Positions 10,242 to 21,500 of a stretch of DNA of 64,000 nt are shown here, one piece after another. The position numbers and the translations under genes are program-made. Each line of letters begins with the position of its first letter. The first letter of the stretch is position 1. The notes under the pieces are model-generated. The model saw nothing but the letters and a program-made list of their open reading frames with translations, ran no database searches and was not told where the DNA came from. Origin of the DNA: Sphaerolaimus hirsutus (taxonomy: Eukaryota; Nematoda; Chromadorea; Monhysterida; Sphaerolaimidae); assembly GCA_964036195.1 (NCBI GenBank), contig OZ038459.1, positions 9,359,206 through 9,423,205 of the forward strand, given 5' to 3'.

Positions 10242-11945
10242 TCACTCAGCAGTGCAGCAGCAGACGCCGCTCTCGCAGCTCGCATCAACCAGAGTATTCT
10301 TGTGCCTCCTAGCTATCTTGGCGCACTTCTTTTCGCACTTCCGGCCGTTGCGCTTGCACAGATTCTGATTTTGGTGGGCGACATTTTAAATATTGTATGC
10401 AATTTTTTTGACAAAGTTTTATGGCATGAAATACCGTATCTCTTTTAATAGAAGAGCGCCGTTCTATTTTTTCGTCAACCTTTTTTACCTGCCGTTTTAT
10501 TGAAGTTATGCCGCTCTATAGAATAAATACGGTATACTCGGCGTACATGATACTCTGCCCTCGCACTTATTTATGTCGCGTGTTGGAAGCGTGCCAATGA
10601 TTATATAATCATGCGATTTCCATGAAAAGATGAAAAAATTTCATCGATGTGAATATGTTAAAGAATAACATTATAACAACCATCAATTTTGTCATCTTTT
10701 TATGAAACTCACACGCGTTAGCCATTGTTGGCACACTTCCAACGGGAACTACGCGTGCAAGGTGTCAAGTAACCGGAGTATATATGCTGTGATGGCAGCA
10801 ATTTTGTGAAAATGTGATCAAATACCTTGAACTTCTTCGGCAGACAGTGCACGTGGCCGGATGGCTCCTCTGTGGATTCTTCAGGTGCTTCAGTTGTCTC
10901 TTCCGGCTCTTCAGTTGTCTCTTCCGGCTCATCAGTTGACTCAAGTGGCTCATCAGTTGACTCAAGTGGCTCATCAGTTGACTCTTCGGGCTCATCAGTT
11001 GACTCAAGTGGTTCGTCAGTTGACTCAAGTGGTTCGTCAGTTGACTCAAGTGGTTCGTCAGTTGACTCAAGTGGTTCGTCAGTTGACTCAAGTGGTTCGT
11101 CAGTTGACTCCTCCGGCTCATCAGTTGACTCAAGTGGTTCGTCAGTTGACTCAAGTGGTTCGTCAGTTGACTCAAGTGGTTCGTCAGTTGACTCAAGTGG
11201 TTCGTCAGTTGACTCAAGTGGTTTGTCAGTTGACTCCTCCGGCTCATCAGTTGACTCTTCTGGCTCATCAGTACCTTCTGGTTCTGGTTCTTCGGTCTCC
11301 GACGGTGCTTCCGTTTCCTCGGTCTCGCCCAATGGCTCCTCGGTTGCCTCCGTTATACCTGTGCAATGCAGGGCAAGCGTACATCGGTATATTTACCGTA
11401 TTTCCTCGAAATGCCCCCATGGGGTTATTTTTACTGAGTGAAAATTTTTAGGGGGGCTTATTCAAAGGGGGTTTATTATTCCGTCAGAAATTTTTGTGTT
11501 CATAGTAAAGATAAATAGGTAATAATGTGAATATTTAGGATATTTTTGAACATCGACGTGCATCGTTGCACAATCTAGTATAATATGTGTAGCTGTGATG
11601 CAATCATGAATAAATACATCATGTAAATATCTAGATCACATAAATACATGATGTACAGTCCAGATGGTAGTATTTCGAGCGGGGGTTTATTTTTTCCACA
11701 GCTCGCTCAGACCTGGGGGTATTTCGAGGGGTTGAATTCAAGGGTGTGGGGGTATTTCAAGGTGGTAGTGTTGTGGGGAAAACACGCATCTCAAAGAATG
11801 GGTGCCGTGTAAAATCTAGCACAGCACCCTTCTATATAGGTACCCAACACAATCTGCACGGACCCTCAGTAGCGGTTCCCTCATCCTGGGCGCAGGCGAA
11901 CGCGGCCAAGCCGAACAGCAAGACTAGCACGGACAGCAGACGCAT
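10242..11945 (-). CDS. Secreted acidic-repeat precursor with defensin-like Cys-rich C-terminus
   Basis: Exons on the minus strand are 11945-11864, 11358-10826 and 10364-10242 (phases 1 and 0), giving 245 residues. Residues 1-19 form a clear signal peptide ending ACA|QD. Exon 2 is a Glu/Thr/Ser/Pro-rich region with about 19 heptads related to ESTDEPL, strongly acidic and probably O-glycosylated. It ends in a basic HCLPKKFK. Exon 3 encodes 40 residues that are highly cationic and hold seven cysteines, including C-x3-C, then 15 residues, then C-x4-C-C-C, which fits a CS-alpha-beta defensin spacing (C-x3-C ... C-x4-C-x-C). A secreted antimicrobial or toxin-like peptide with an acidic proregion is an inference. 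The exon 1 donor, GTCCGT, is weak. Introns 1 and 2 each hold a CCGTAT-type MITE. Confidence 0.6.
10434..10532. mobile_element. Short CCGTAT-type MITE in intron 2
   Basis: A 99-bp element running from CCGTATCTC to AAATACGG with TA at both sides and AATAGAAG motifs inside. It lies wholly in an intron of the acidic-repeat gene. Confidence 0.55.
10903..11270 (-). repeat. 21-bp coding minisatellite
   Basis: Tandem 21-bp units of the type GTTGACTCAAGTGGTTCGTCA encode the heptad repeat of the secreted precursor. Some units carry a CTCCGGCTCATCA variant. The repeat has no stop codon in several frames on either strand, which creates long spurious open frames. Copy number is expected to vary between individuals. 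Confidence 0.8.
11397..11765. repeat. Degenerate CCGTATTTCCTCG repeat in intron 1
   Basis: It begins ACCGTATTTCCTCGAAATG and contains G-rich TTTCGAGGGG blocks to about 11765. It lies in intron 1 of the acidic-repeat gene, whose introns are therefore mostly MITE-derived. Confidence 0.5.
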
Positions 11946-12453
11946 CTCGACCGATTTGGATTGACTTTTCTTGTGTTACGAAGAATGAATGAAGACAATG
12001 ATTGCGGCTTGTCTTAACGGAGAGCTTTTGTACTGGTCGTTTGTTTGTCGAATGCTCAGCTGCGTAAATTTATGTGCCCAAGTAAAATACAGATAATATC
12101 CATGTAGTGGTACCACAGAATGCCGACATACTGTCATCATGTGTATTTTTCCAACGTATTTACATTTATACATTCAATATTCTCATTTTCAGTGGCAACC
12201 AATTAGTGGGCTAATGGTGCGTCAGCCGCGCGGCGCTGAATACAATGTTTAATCAGGTGCTATCCTGAAATGATGTTTTACTCAAGATAAAAAACTCGTT
12301 TAAAGAAATATTTCTTTTTCGAACGCCACTTCATTCGAGCAAAATGGGAGGAATGTGCGGTGACATTTTTCGTTTCAATCGCCACATTCAGTAAATTCAG
12401 TAAACTTCAAAGGGTTCAATTTGTTCAATATAAAATCGAATTCACCTAATCTA
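11946..12453. other. 5' flank of the acidic-repeat gene
   Basis: Presumptive promoter side of the minus-strand gene. No TATA box or repeat stands out. Confidence 0.35.
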
Positions 12454-13001
12454 CAGGGTGCGGCAATTTAGACCAACACTTTAGATTTTGAATAACTTGA
12501 CACTGGGTCGCTGGATGAAAGCCAAATTTTAGGTGAACATTAACAACTAAATAGGAAAGGTTTCCACACAATATTGCTGTTATCGCTTTACTGGTTCAAG
12601 AGTTATTCAAGCAAACACTTTACGACCACCTTGCTTTATAACCAATTACGCAAGCGTCTGCCGATTTCCTTATCGGCACGGCGGATTAGTGGCAGCGCGT
12701 ACGCATTTAGGCACGCCGCTGCGAAAATAAAAAGAGAACAAAATTGAAAAAAACGATCCCGATCCCTTTCCCGGTCTCGAAAAGTCATCCCATTTGAACC
12801 CTCTCACGAGATGGTGGTAAACTGACAGTTATGCGTTAGCATGAATAACGTGTGACAAAGTGAACCTATTTATCACAGCTATAATTTGTGGAAACCTTTC
12901 CTATTTAGTTGTTAATGTTCACCTAAAATTTGACTTTGATCCGGCAACCCAGTGTCAAGTTATTCAAAATCTAACGCGTTTGTTTAAATTGCCGCACCCT
13001 G
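12454..13001. mobile_element. mariner-like MITE
   Basis: A 548-bp element with inverted arms beginning CAGGGTGCGGCAATTTA and ending AAATTGCCGCACCCTG, flanked by TA (12452-12453 and 13002-13003). The arms extend well over 100 bp. No transposase frame remains, so it is a non-autonomous Tc1/mariner-type element. Confidence 0.75.
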
Positions 13002-13425
13002 TATTTATGTTCATGTAGTGAATGACGCAATTGCCATTACAAACAGGTTTTGCAACATATTTATTCCAAAAGAATGACATACCTCCAATAGAAAAGCCAA
13101 GGACGTATCCAGGGGGCGGGCGGGGGGAGGCTGTGTCCCGCCCCATTCCCGGGTGAGACCCAAAAAAGTTGGTGAAAAAGCAACTGTTAGTACCACTTTT
13201 GAAGTTGTAATGTAAACATTTGAGATAAATTTTTTCACAGTGAAAATTTTGAGGGTTTTTTTTTCGAGGGGGTCTTATTCGAGGGGGGTTTTATTATTTC
13301 CCCTGAAATTTTAGAGATGGGTTATAGTAAAGGTGGGCTTTTGCACTGGTAATATACCCAAAACTGGTAATAAACGTGATAAAACTGGTAATAAACGTGA
13401 TATTTATACACATCAACGTAGATAA
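13002..13425. other. Non-coding, repeat fragments
   Basis: Contains a short GGACGTATCCAGG piece like that at 63917, a G-rich TTTCGAGGG fragment at about 13245-13290, and a two-unit tandem of AAAACTGGTAATAAACGTGA near 13360-13400. No gene. Confidence 0.4.
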
Positions 13426-14103
13426 ACTCGGCATACATGATACTCTACAATGAGTTGCATGATGTCATATCATGCAAGCTGTATCCAACCCGTAGAACTC
13501 TGTTTTGGTGACTGGTGCTTATGCATATACGGAATGAAACCATTCAATTGTGCCTGCACAATTCAAACACTCGATCAAAGTGTAATTGAGTTATTTGGCA
13601 TGATGCCATCCAAGCGTCGTCTGGATGGACAGCATCTGAATAAATACAAAGCGGGAACGTTTTCCGAATTCAAAATTTTGAACTAAACAAGTTTTCTTCA
13701 AAATGAATCGATAGCCTGTAACTTTTCTAAATATGAATCAGATTAAACGTAGGTAAACGTATAATCAAAAATTTGCTGCACCTATCGGCACAAAAATTGG
13801 AGTAAACGAGTGCGTAAAGAACAGCACATTTTTATTTTCCTTCTTACTATCTTCATATTTTCTTTTTTACTAATTTCCTTTCTCGTTCGCTCTACAAGAA
13901 CAAAATATAACTTTCCGATTTTGTAGAAAGATATGTCTGTTGACTCTACATATTCACATATTCACAACCCACTGTGCACCGTTTTTCTACTGTATTTAAG
14001 ATGTATCGCACTTCGCTGTTCAGTAAGGCGTTGAATTTCATTGACGCTCAGCGAAGCGAAACATAAGTAAACCAAACTTGTAGAGTATCATGTATGCCGA
14101 GTA
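13426..14103. mobile_element. TIR element with ACTCGGCATACATGA ends
   Basis: Inverted termini ACTCGGCATACATGATACTC and its reverse complement bound about 680 bp, with TA near both edges. An isolated end of the same family begins at 10535. No transposase is recognised inside. Small frames at 13450-13686 are not convincing. Confidence 0.55.
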
Positions 14104-14398
14104 TAACTAAACAAACTAGTTTTTTGTGTAGCTGCGATACTGGCATCAATCATCATATTTCTTCTAATATAAGGGCTGGTTTCCAATAGAAATGCGTCTC
14201 CAATAGAAGGTACACTTTTTTGACTTATTCACCTAATTTGGGTCACCAAATAAATAGAAGAGCGGTCTCCAATAGAAGGTACACCAAGTGCTGGAATTGT
14301 GCCAAATGCATCAAAAAATAAAAAATATCAGCGGACGCTGTGATTTAGTGACTTTGGTCCATTGATTTTGTGCTTTTTTAACATCAAATGTTGAATGA

Positions 14399-15113
14399 AC
14401 TCTCTGTATCGTCATTATATGTATTCTGTGATGTAACACTATGAAAAACGTTGGCAGAACTTGAAAAAGATTGGCTAAAAAGTTGACGAAAACAATAGAA
14501 AGGCAGTCTCCAATAGAAGGGCATCTCCAATAGAAGGGTGGGTAAAAAGTTGACGAAAACAATAGAAAGGCAGTCTCCAATAGAAGGGCATCTCCAATAG
14601 AAGGGTGGGTAAAAAGTTGACAAAAAATAGAAAGGCAGTCTCCAATAGAAGGGCATCTCCAATAGAAGGGTGCGTAAAAAGTTGACAAAAAATAGAAGGG
14701 CGCCCTTCTATTAAAAGAAATATGGTAATACATCATGTACCTTGCATATGAACTGCTGGGTAATATAATTGAGCTTTTGATGACATCTACATTCTATCTC
14801 ACTCCCCAAGCATAGTTGAGCCAAGTGGTCTGGTGTGGAATTGCCCCCAGGTGTTTACTACATGCACCCCTTGAGGTACCACCTATAAAAATTATAACAT
14901 TTTTATCTGGCCAATATATCTGGCCTATTTTTACAGGAGGTGCTCCTGTGGCTACATCAGAGCATACTTATGCACACACTTTTACAGAAAAAGATATGAA
15001 AAAGGCAGAGTCGCGTACAAGCGACGAATGTTTTTACCTCCAAGTTTTTTTCTTTTGAGCAATTCTGATGTTATCAACAATGACGTCATGATGTGTTTCT
15101 TTCAAGAAAATGC
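14399..15113 (+). repeat. Repeat R1, copy 2 (empty for M1, target of the Gypsy element)
   Basis: Colinear with 1285-2390 but lacking the MITE: the junction reads CTTCTATTAAAAGAAATATG. The copy continues past the Gypsy insertion at 33344. Within it, 14478-14700 is a tandem array of about three 68-bp units containing CAGTCTCCAATAGAAGGGCA. The preceding stretch 14104-14398 holds more AATAGAAGG motifs and no gene. Confidence 0.6.
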
Positions 15114-15117
15114 ATAG

Positions 15118-15289
15118 AGTTAAGTAGGTGTATTTGGGTAGATTGTGTAAACCCGTGATTATTATGTTTCAATGATTGTTGACTAGGGCTCACTTTGGTT
15201 GTGTACTCAGATCAGTTCAGTCTAATAAAGTCCCAGTATACAAACTCGGACCCGGGGTTTAGGGACCCCCTCCTAAGTCCCTCCAAACT
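15118..15289 (+). repeat. Gypsy 5' LTR
   Basis: 172 bp with AG...CT termini, as in Drosophila gypsy-like elements. An AATAAAGTC polyadenylation-type signal sits near the middle. It differs from the 3' LTR by a handful of substitutions. Confidence 0.9.
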
Positions 15290-15604
15290 GGTGCCGCGAC
15301 TGTTCCCGACTTGGCCCAACTTTGCCCAACTTCACCTGACTACCCGACTTGCCCGACTATTGGCGCCCAACATTGTCGACTCGACGCCGACAACTTGTCT
15401 ACATCGGGATCCAGCGAAACTGACGTCGTCAACGACTACAATTGCCTGACTACCAACGGCATCAACTACGTCAAGCGACCATCGACGTCTGCCGACTACT
15501 CACCGCTATCAACTATCTACGGCAGTTCAACTTGACGGGAACGTCCATCGCAGCAGGCTACAGCCGTGCTGACAACCGACTCTCCCGAACCACAACGACA
15601 CAAT

Positions 15605-16792
15605 ATGTCAACAATTTTGTATGATGCATTCATTGGCTTTGTGGACCAGTCGCTTGCTAACAAGGATCGAGCGAAATTCGACCAGCTGCACAACATTTTG
15701 AAGGCTCACAACCCAAGGGACCTGCCTGACAATGAAGACATGTGGCGCAAGATATCGTATGAGTGTTACGCAGAGAAGCTGAAAACGGTGGCTGCTGCAA
15801 TTCGAGACACGAGGGTCACCAATTTGCTGGATCCATTACCACAGCAAGCTGTGACTGCGACTACTGCATCGTCATCGGCCCCCGCCACTGCATCGGAATC
15901 ACCGGAACTTATCAAGCAGCTGTGCACATTCATGAAATCTATGATGGAACAAGAAACGCAAGGGCAGGCTGCTATGATGGAACAACAACGACAGATGCAA
16001 GTCGCCATAATGGAACAACAGCAACAAATGCAAGCAGCGCTGATTAGAGAGCAAACGGAACAACAAGCGGCGATGATGAACAAACAAAAAGAAATGTTGT
16101 CGCTGGTTGTGAACAAGTTGACAAATTCGACAGCGGATACCGGCAAAGCGGAGACTAGCAATGCATCACAACCGGCTGTCACCAACCTGACATCACCAAA
16201 GTACTCTGTACACGAGAAACGCTTGTGGGCGCCGCTGCTGGATGAATGTTTCCCTACATTCGATGGTGAAGATCCACTAAAATTCAAGCTGTGGATCAAC
16301 GATTTGAAGGCGCGCATCCAACTGACAGAGGCTCCAGACAAGTATGCTATCATCCATGTGCGCAAGTGCCTGACTGGTCACGCGCTACGTCAATTCAAAC
16401 GCCTACCAGATGAGGATCGTGAAACGTTTGAGCAAGTCTGCGACTTTTTGGAATCACAGTACGGGGATCATTTTGCCACCCAGAATGCGATGAACAAATT
16501 GCTGAACCTGCGCCAACAACCAAAGGAACATGTCCGCGACTATGGTCTACTCATCGACAGTTTAGTGCGCCAGGTGATGCCTGATATTCAGCCAACTGCT
16601 TTGAAGATCCAGTTGAAACACTACTTCATGTCTGGTCTCAACAGCAATGTGCTCCAAAATTTGCTCTACATGCTGCCGACTTATGAGATGATGTCATTTA
16701 AGGAGCTGATTGATAATGCGGAGCGGCTAGAATTCGCCGACAAGCGAGTGAAGACATGGGAAACCAGAAATTTTCTGCATTTTTCACAATAG
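15605..16792 (+). pseudogene. Gypsy gag (capsid region), frame lost before the zinc knuckle
   Basis: From an ATG at 15605 an open frame of 395 codons encodes a Gypsy-type Gag. It has a hydrophilic N-terminus, a Gln/Met-rich coiled-coil segment at about residues 120-165 (many MEQQ repeats), and a retrotransposon capsid-type domain at about residues 215-385 with the usual W-I-N-D-L and Y-L-x-G-H features. The frame closes at a TAG about 20 codons after a one-base shift near 16760-16770. The zinc knuckle that should follow is in the next frame. Gag would package the element RNA in cytoplasmic particles; this copy probably cannot make a full protein. Confidence 0.75.
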
Positions 16793-17227
16793 CAGAGGGC
16801 ACACTACGAATGAGTGCACCATGGCCCAAGAAATGGCTAAAGGTGCAACTTTCAACAATCCAAGGATTCAGCGTGGCGGAACGTCAAACAACTGTGGTTT
16901 CAATCGGCAATCAAGCAACCGAGGTCGTTTCCCGCCACATACATCGTCATTCCCGCGCCAATTTCAGTCAAATACAGATTGATTCCCTGCCCGACAGAAT
17001 TCGGAAAAGTGGTGCACATTCCACAACTCTTGAACACACAACACGGAGGACTGCTCCAGTCAAAGGCAGTTCAACAGACCATTCAATGCCGCCAGACCTC
17101 CGTTCAATGCTGCGAAGTCGCCAATGAAAACTGAATGGCGGTCGTCGAAAGTGAATTATGTTCAATTCAGAGCTGATGTTGAGACTGAACCGGAGTATAG
17201 AGCTCAGCAGATCAATCGCATTCAACA
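16768..17227 (+). pseudogene. Gypsy nucleocapsid and protease start, broken
   Basis: In the frame after the shift there are two knuckles of the form C-x2-H-x4-H-x4-C, at about 16778-16819 and 17013-17051. The second is interrupted by an in-frame TGA (17031-17033). The frame then runs into the BEL insertion; the sequence resumes at 29821 after the duplicated TGTGA. Confidence 0.65.
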
Positions 17228-17232
17228 TGTGA

Positions 17233-18531
17233 TGTGATGAAGCCACCGAAGTCAGCGTCTTCTACCACCGAATCCAGCAGCTCCAAGACCGTAGTGAGAA
17301 ACGGCCTTTAGAGTGGTTGATTTCCCGTTGTAGCCAAACGTCCACTTGTCGACAGCCAAGTTGAGTTTATTTCGTGGTTGCGTGTTGAAAGGGGTTCGAA
17401 ATTGTTTCAGGTACTTTATTTGATCAGATACAGCCACATATAAAAGCGCAAAGCCTAGCGAGCTTCCTAGTCGAAGTTTCTATCGCTAGCTTATTTTCGT
17501 TCAGAAGCTTGGGGTCCGCAGACTGGAGTAAAAACTCTCAAAGTAGCTAAGACACGGAAATCACGTATAGAAAAACAGCTACAGTAATTTCCTAATACAA
17601 ATGCACAAATAAGACATAAATGCAACAAATAAACACATCTAGCCGAAACAGTTGCCTTATACTGCGCGTGCATACATTCAAATAATTATGGTAAAGAAAT
17701 ACCAGGTACAAATTGGGCTAATGGAAAAACTATTAATCTTGAGGCGCGAAGTCGGCAAACTCGGCCGATTTACTAATTTGCTTCAATTTGTCAGAAAACA
17801 TTGAACAAACATTGGAACTAATAAATTAGGGTTTGAAACTGTAAATAGTAGTGCAAATGTTCCTAATGACGTAAATAGAATAAGGTATATTCAACATGAT
17901 AATAATAATCACTTCCTGGAAACGTATGTTGAATAATCTAGTAAAATTGGGACTTATTCGAGGTAAATGGGTATTGTAATTGAGCAGAGTCTTTAATATA
18001 TTTGATTGAGCGGGGTATTATAATTATTAAGTAAATATAAATAGTTGTGAGCGAGGTTATGACAATTATGCCTATGCGAAGGGCTTTGTACAGTAAATGC
18101 TAGTTGTACGCAGGGCACCATTTCTCTATTAGGACGCTGGTCTAGATAATTACGCGGTACGTAAATAATTACAAGATTTGACTTTTGTAAATTGCAAGTA
18201 AATAATGCAAATGTATATATAATAATGATCAGAAAATTACGGCGAGTTGAATGAGCCTAATTTCATATTAATACACCTAATAATAACTTATTTGACTTTT
18301 TAACCTAAATATTTCACATAAACATATCTTTTACTCATAAAACACTTTCCTAATTAAATATTCTCCATGGATAAATAATATAGTGCAGGAAATATATTTT
18401 GATATTTTGCGTGGTAAATAAATATAGTGCATGAAAAGGTAAAACAGTGCAAATAAGTAAATGTGCGAATATGAGCCTAATTATCAATTCTCTGTATTTC
18501 TTTATCCATTCATTTTGCCACGGTCAGCACA
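17233..18531 (-). repeat. BEL 3' LTR (left copy)
   Basis: 1,299 bp, near-identical to 28518-29815. Contains a TATAAAAG box on the plus strand at about 17440, but transcription of the element runs on the minus strand. Short reading frames inside both LTR copies are not genes. Confidence 0.92.
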
Positions 18532-18573
18532 CTCCGGGCGGAAGAGTTGCTGCACTCCGTTGTTGCAGCAACG

Positions 18574-21500
18574 TCACATGCTGGTGGTGGTAGGCGCCAA
18601 AGTGATGAGTGGCGTTTCCACAGTCGCTTCGGTGGTGAACGTGGTCGTGCGCGAAGTCGTGGGCGTGCGTGAAGTTACAGGTCCAGTTGCTGGTGATGCC
18701 AACGCCGACCTAGCCTGATGATGAAGCAGGTAGTTGCCCGTGTCGCTTCCTGCGCGTTCGCGTGAGGTGAATTTGCGGATATCAGGCATGTGAACACTGT
18801 CTCTGTTCCTGGCTCTGACTTGTCCCTCATCAGCTGAACTTTCATCTGGCTGAACGTATGCTGATAGTGACTTTGCCATTCTGTCCTCTGTTTCTGCTCT
18901 CCTGGCAAATCTGACGGACTGTGTTGAGTTGGATCTGGCTCTCCTCTTGATTGCTGGTTTCAACTCTGTCTTGCGCACTTTCCTTTGTGGATAATTGGTC
19001 TCTTTTTGAGTTGACTTCTTGATAGTGTATCTGACGGCTCTGAAGCATAGCCATATGCACTTGAATGGACACACTATGCATTTCCATATGCATGTGTATA
19101 CGCATGGTGGAATCACTGGTTTCCCTGTGGCAATTCTCCAATTGTACCACAGGTATCCTGCAGCAACAATTCCAGCTACCAGGATTGTGATTCCCAGCAG
19201 CATTGCGATTGTGTTGATGATCACTTGAAAGGGTCCTTTCAGCATTCCTCCCATAAAGTTGGTATACCCCTTTGACACTCCAGATATATAGTGACCATAT
19301 GCTTTGCCGATTCCTGCTGCTGTCTGTCCAATTCCAGCTCCAATGCCTTCTATTGAATTTCTGATCACTCTGGGATCCAATGACATGTCTGCTGTATAAT
19401 CGATCAACTGGTTCTGCACATGCTCCAAATTCTGTAGTCTCTGAATCTGGCCTCTGACATCCATGAAATTGGTCGCTCTGTTGACAATGTTGGTGAATAG
19501 GTGAGGCGCATCAAACGTGAAAGCCTGCCACTGTCCCTTCCATGTCATTTCAATTGGCGTCTCTGTGACATGCACCATTCCATGTGCGGACTTCCATTGT
19601 CCATGCTCATTTCTGTACAGGTGCGGTGTAGTGTGGCTGCAGTCCTCTTCTGGTGATTTCTCCACCAAGTCTCTGCTGCCTGGGCTCTTGAACCACAAGG
19701 GCCCGTCTTTATCCAATCTCATTGGTGTGTATTTGTAGCATGTCTCTCCCACTTTTCCCGTCTGATAAACTATGTACGGCTGTACTTCCTTGCATTCCCA
19801 AAACATAATTGCTTCTCCAGCCCATTCTGCATGAACATCCTGTCTTCCCAGCATGGCTCGAATCCCTAATGTTGGATCGATGCGGAAAAGCTGAGTCAAC
19901 ATGTCCAGCTGGTTCTTGCGAAGTTGACATAGCTGATGCCATACAATCGCAAATTGTGCCTGAGTCATCTCTCTGACCACATGTTGCAGGAACTGAAACT
20001 TGGAGTTTCTGTCGTCCAATCTGGCATACAATGTTCCACTGATTGTTGACTCTCTCGCCTCCACTATCTTTCCTGGCATTGCCCATTCCACAGGCACATC
20101 TTCTCTTCTGTCAAACTGGATGAATACACCTCCTTGATCGGTGTAGTATGTGTCTCCCGGAACACATTCTGAGCCAATTGGCCTCTTTGTCTTGTTGCTG
20201 TGGGAGTATGCTGCTTGCAATTTTGACACAATAATTGTCTGGCCAGATATCTCTGACTTGAATCTGCCAATTCTCTCATATGCGCATTGATGCTTGAAGT
20301 TCTCCGTGTCCCACACTGTGATTCCATAGTTGTGGTCTCTGCAATGTCCCATCATGGCTCTGCACTGGCTGAAATCTTGCAAGTCGCTGATTACAGTCTT
20401 TCCATCAAGTGAAGCCACGGTTCCTTCTTCCATGTAGAAGTTACTGACGACATTCTCTTTGTCATGGCAACACCATGAATATTCCACTTTCAAGGTTTGA
20501 TTGGTTGTCCACACTCTGGGCTCCATTTCCACCAAAGGTGTTCCTCTGAACATCTTGTGAATTCTTGCATAGTTACAGGCTACCACGCCAACTTGCTGGT
20601 ATTTCTCAAAATTGCCTGTAATGCCTTTCGCTCCCCAGAAACTGGTGTGTGTGATGATTTCTTTGATTCTGATGTAGCATCTGTATGCTTTCTCTTTCTG
20701 TGGAATCTGTCTCTGTGCGTAAAGTGTAACTTTCATTGCCTTGACAAAATTCCTTGGTGGGATATGGCACTGCACTTCTTCAGGAACTGTAAGCGCATGT
20801 CCATGTCTTCCACTGGTGCAAATCTGATACTTCTGGCTTTGTGAGCTGATCACCTGTTCCACAGGATGATCTTTGATTGCATCCTTGAATCTCTCATAAG
20901 TCTGCATTTCTCTGACAGATTTTGGTGGCCATTCTGAAGGCAAAGGCGGCAATCCATGATGCGCTGCCAATGATGGTGGCCTTACTGTCGAGGTTTCCAG
21001 AACGTATGTTCTGGAAAATACTTCGCTGTAAGCTTTGCCAGCTTTTCTCAGCGTTGCTGACTCTGACATGCCTGTCAGCATCAACACCATGCACAGCATT
21101 CCAATCACCAAACTGCTGGTGGTTGCTGTGGCTTTCCCTGTCGCACTCCTCAGGACTCTATCCGATGCTGAGTTCCTCTGAGCAGGGTTTTGAACAGGGT
21201 TTGATACAGAGTCTCTGTTCGAGCTCTGATTTCTGACATGTTTCTGGACAATTGCTGGGTCCAGTAGATCCACTTTGACTGTCACTGCTGTCTCTGGGAT
21301 ATCCATTGTCTTTGAATTGATTTCCAACGGATACAATTGATTGAGTGGTCTGCTGACCACATTTCTGTTGGCAGTTCTGACTTTTGCTGAGCGAATCTGT
21401 CCATCTTTGCTACGCTCTAACTGCTCGATGCGACCCATCCTCCATGCACCTCTGGGCATGTTCTCTTCATAAATCAGCACAACTTCATTCACTTTGGGTT

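Noticed and set aside
10765-11451. Long open frames on both strands across the 21-bp repeat (about 165-204 codons)
   Set aside because: They are by-products of a stop-free tandem repeat. Only the minus frame with the signal-peptide exon and cysteine-rich exon makes a coherent protein.
17252-17673. Small frames repeated identically at 28537-28958
   Set aside because: They lie within the two LTR copies of the BEL element and duplicate with them. No coding role is indicated.
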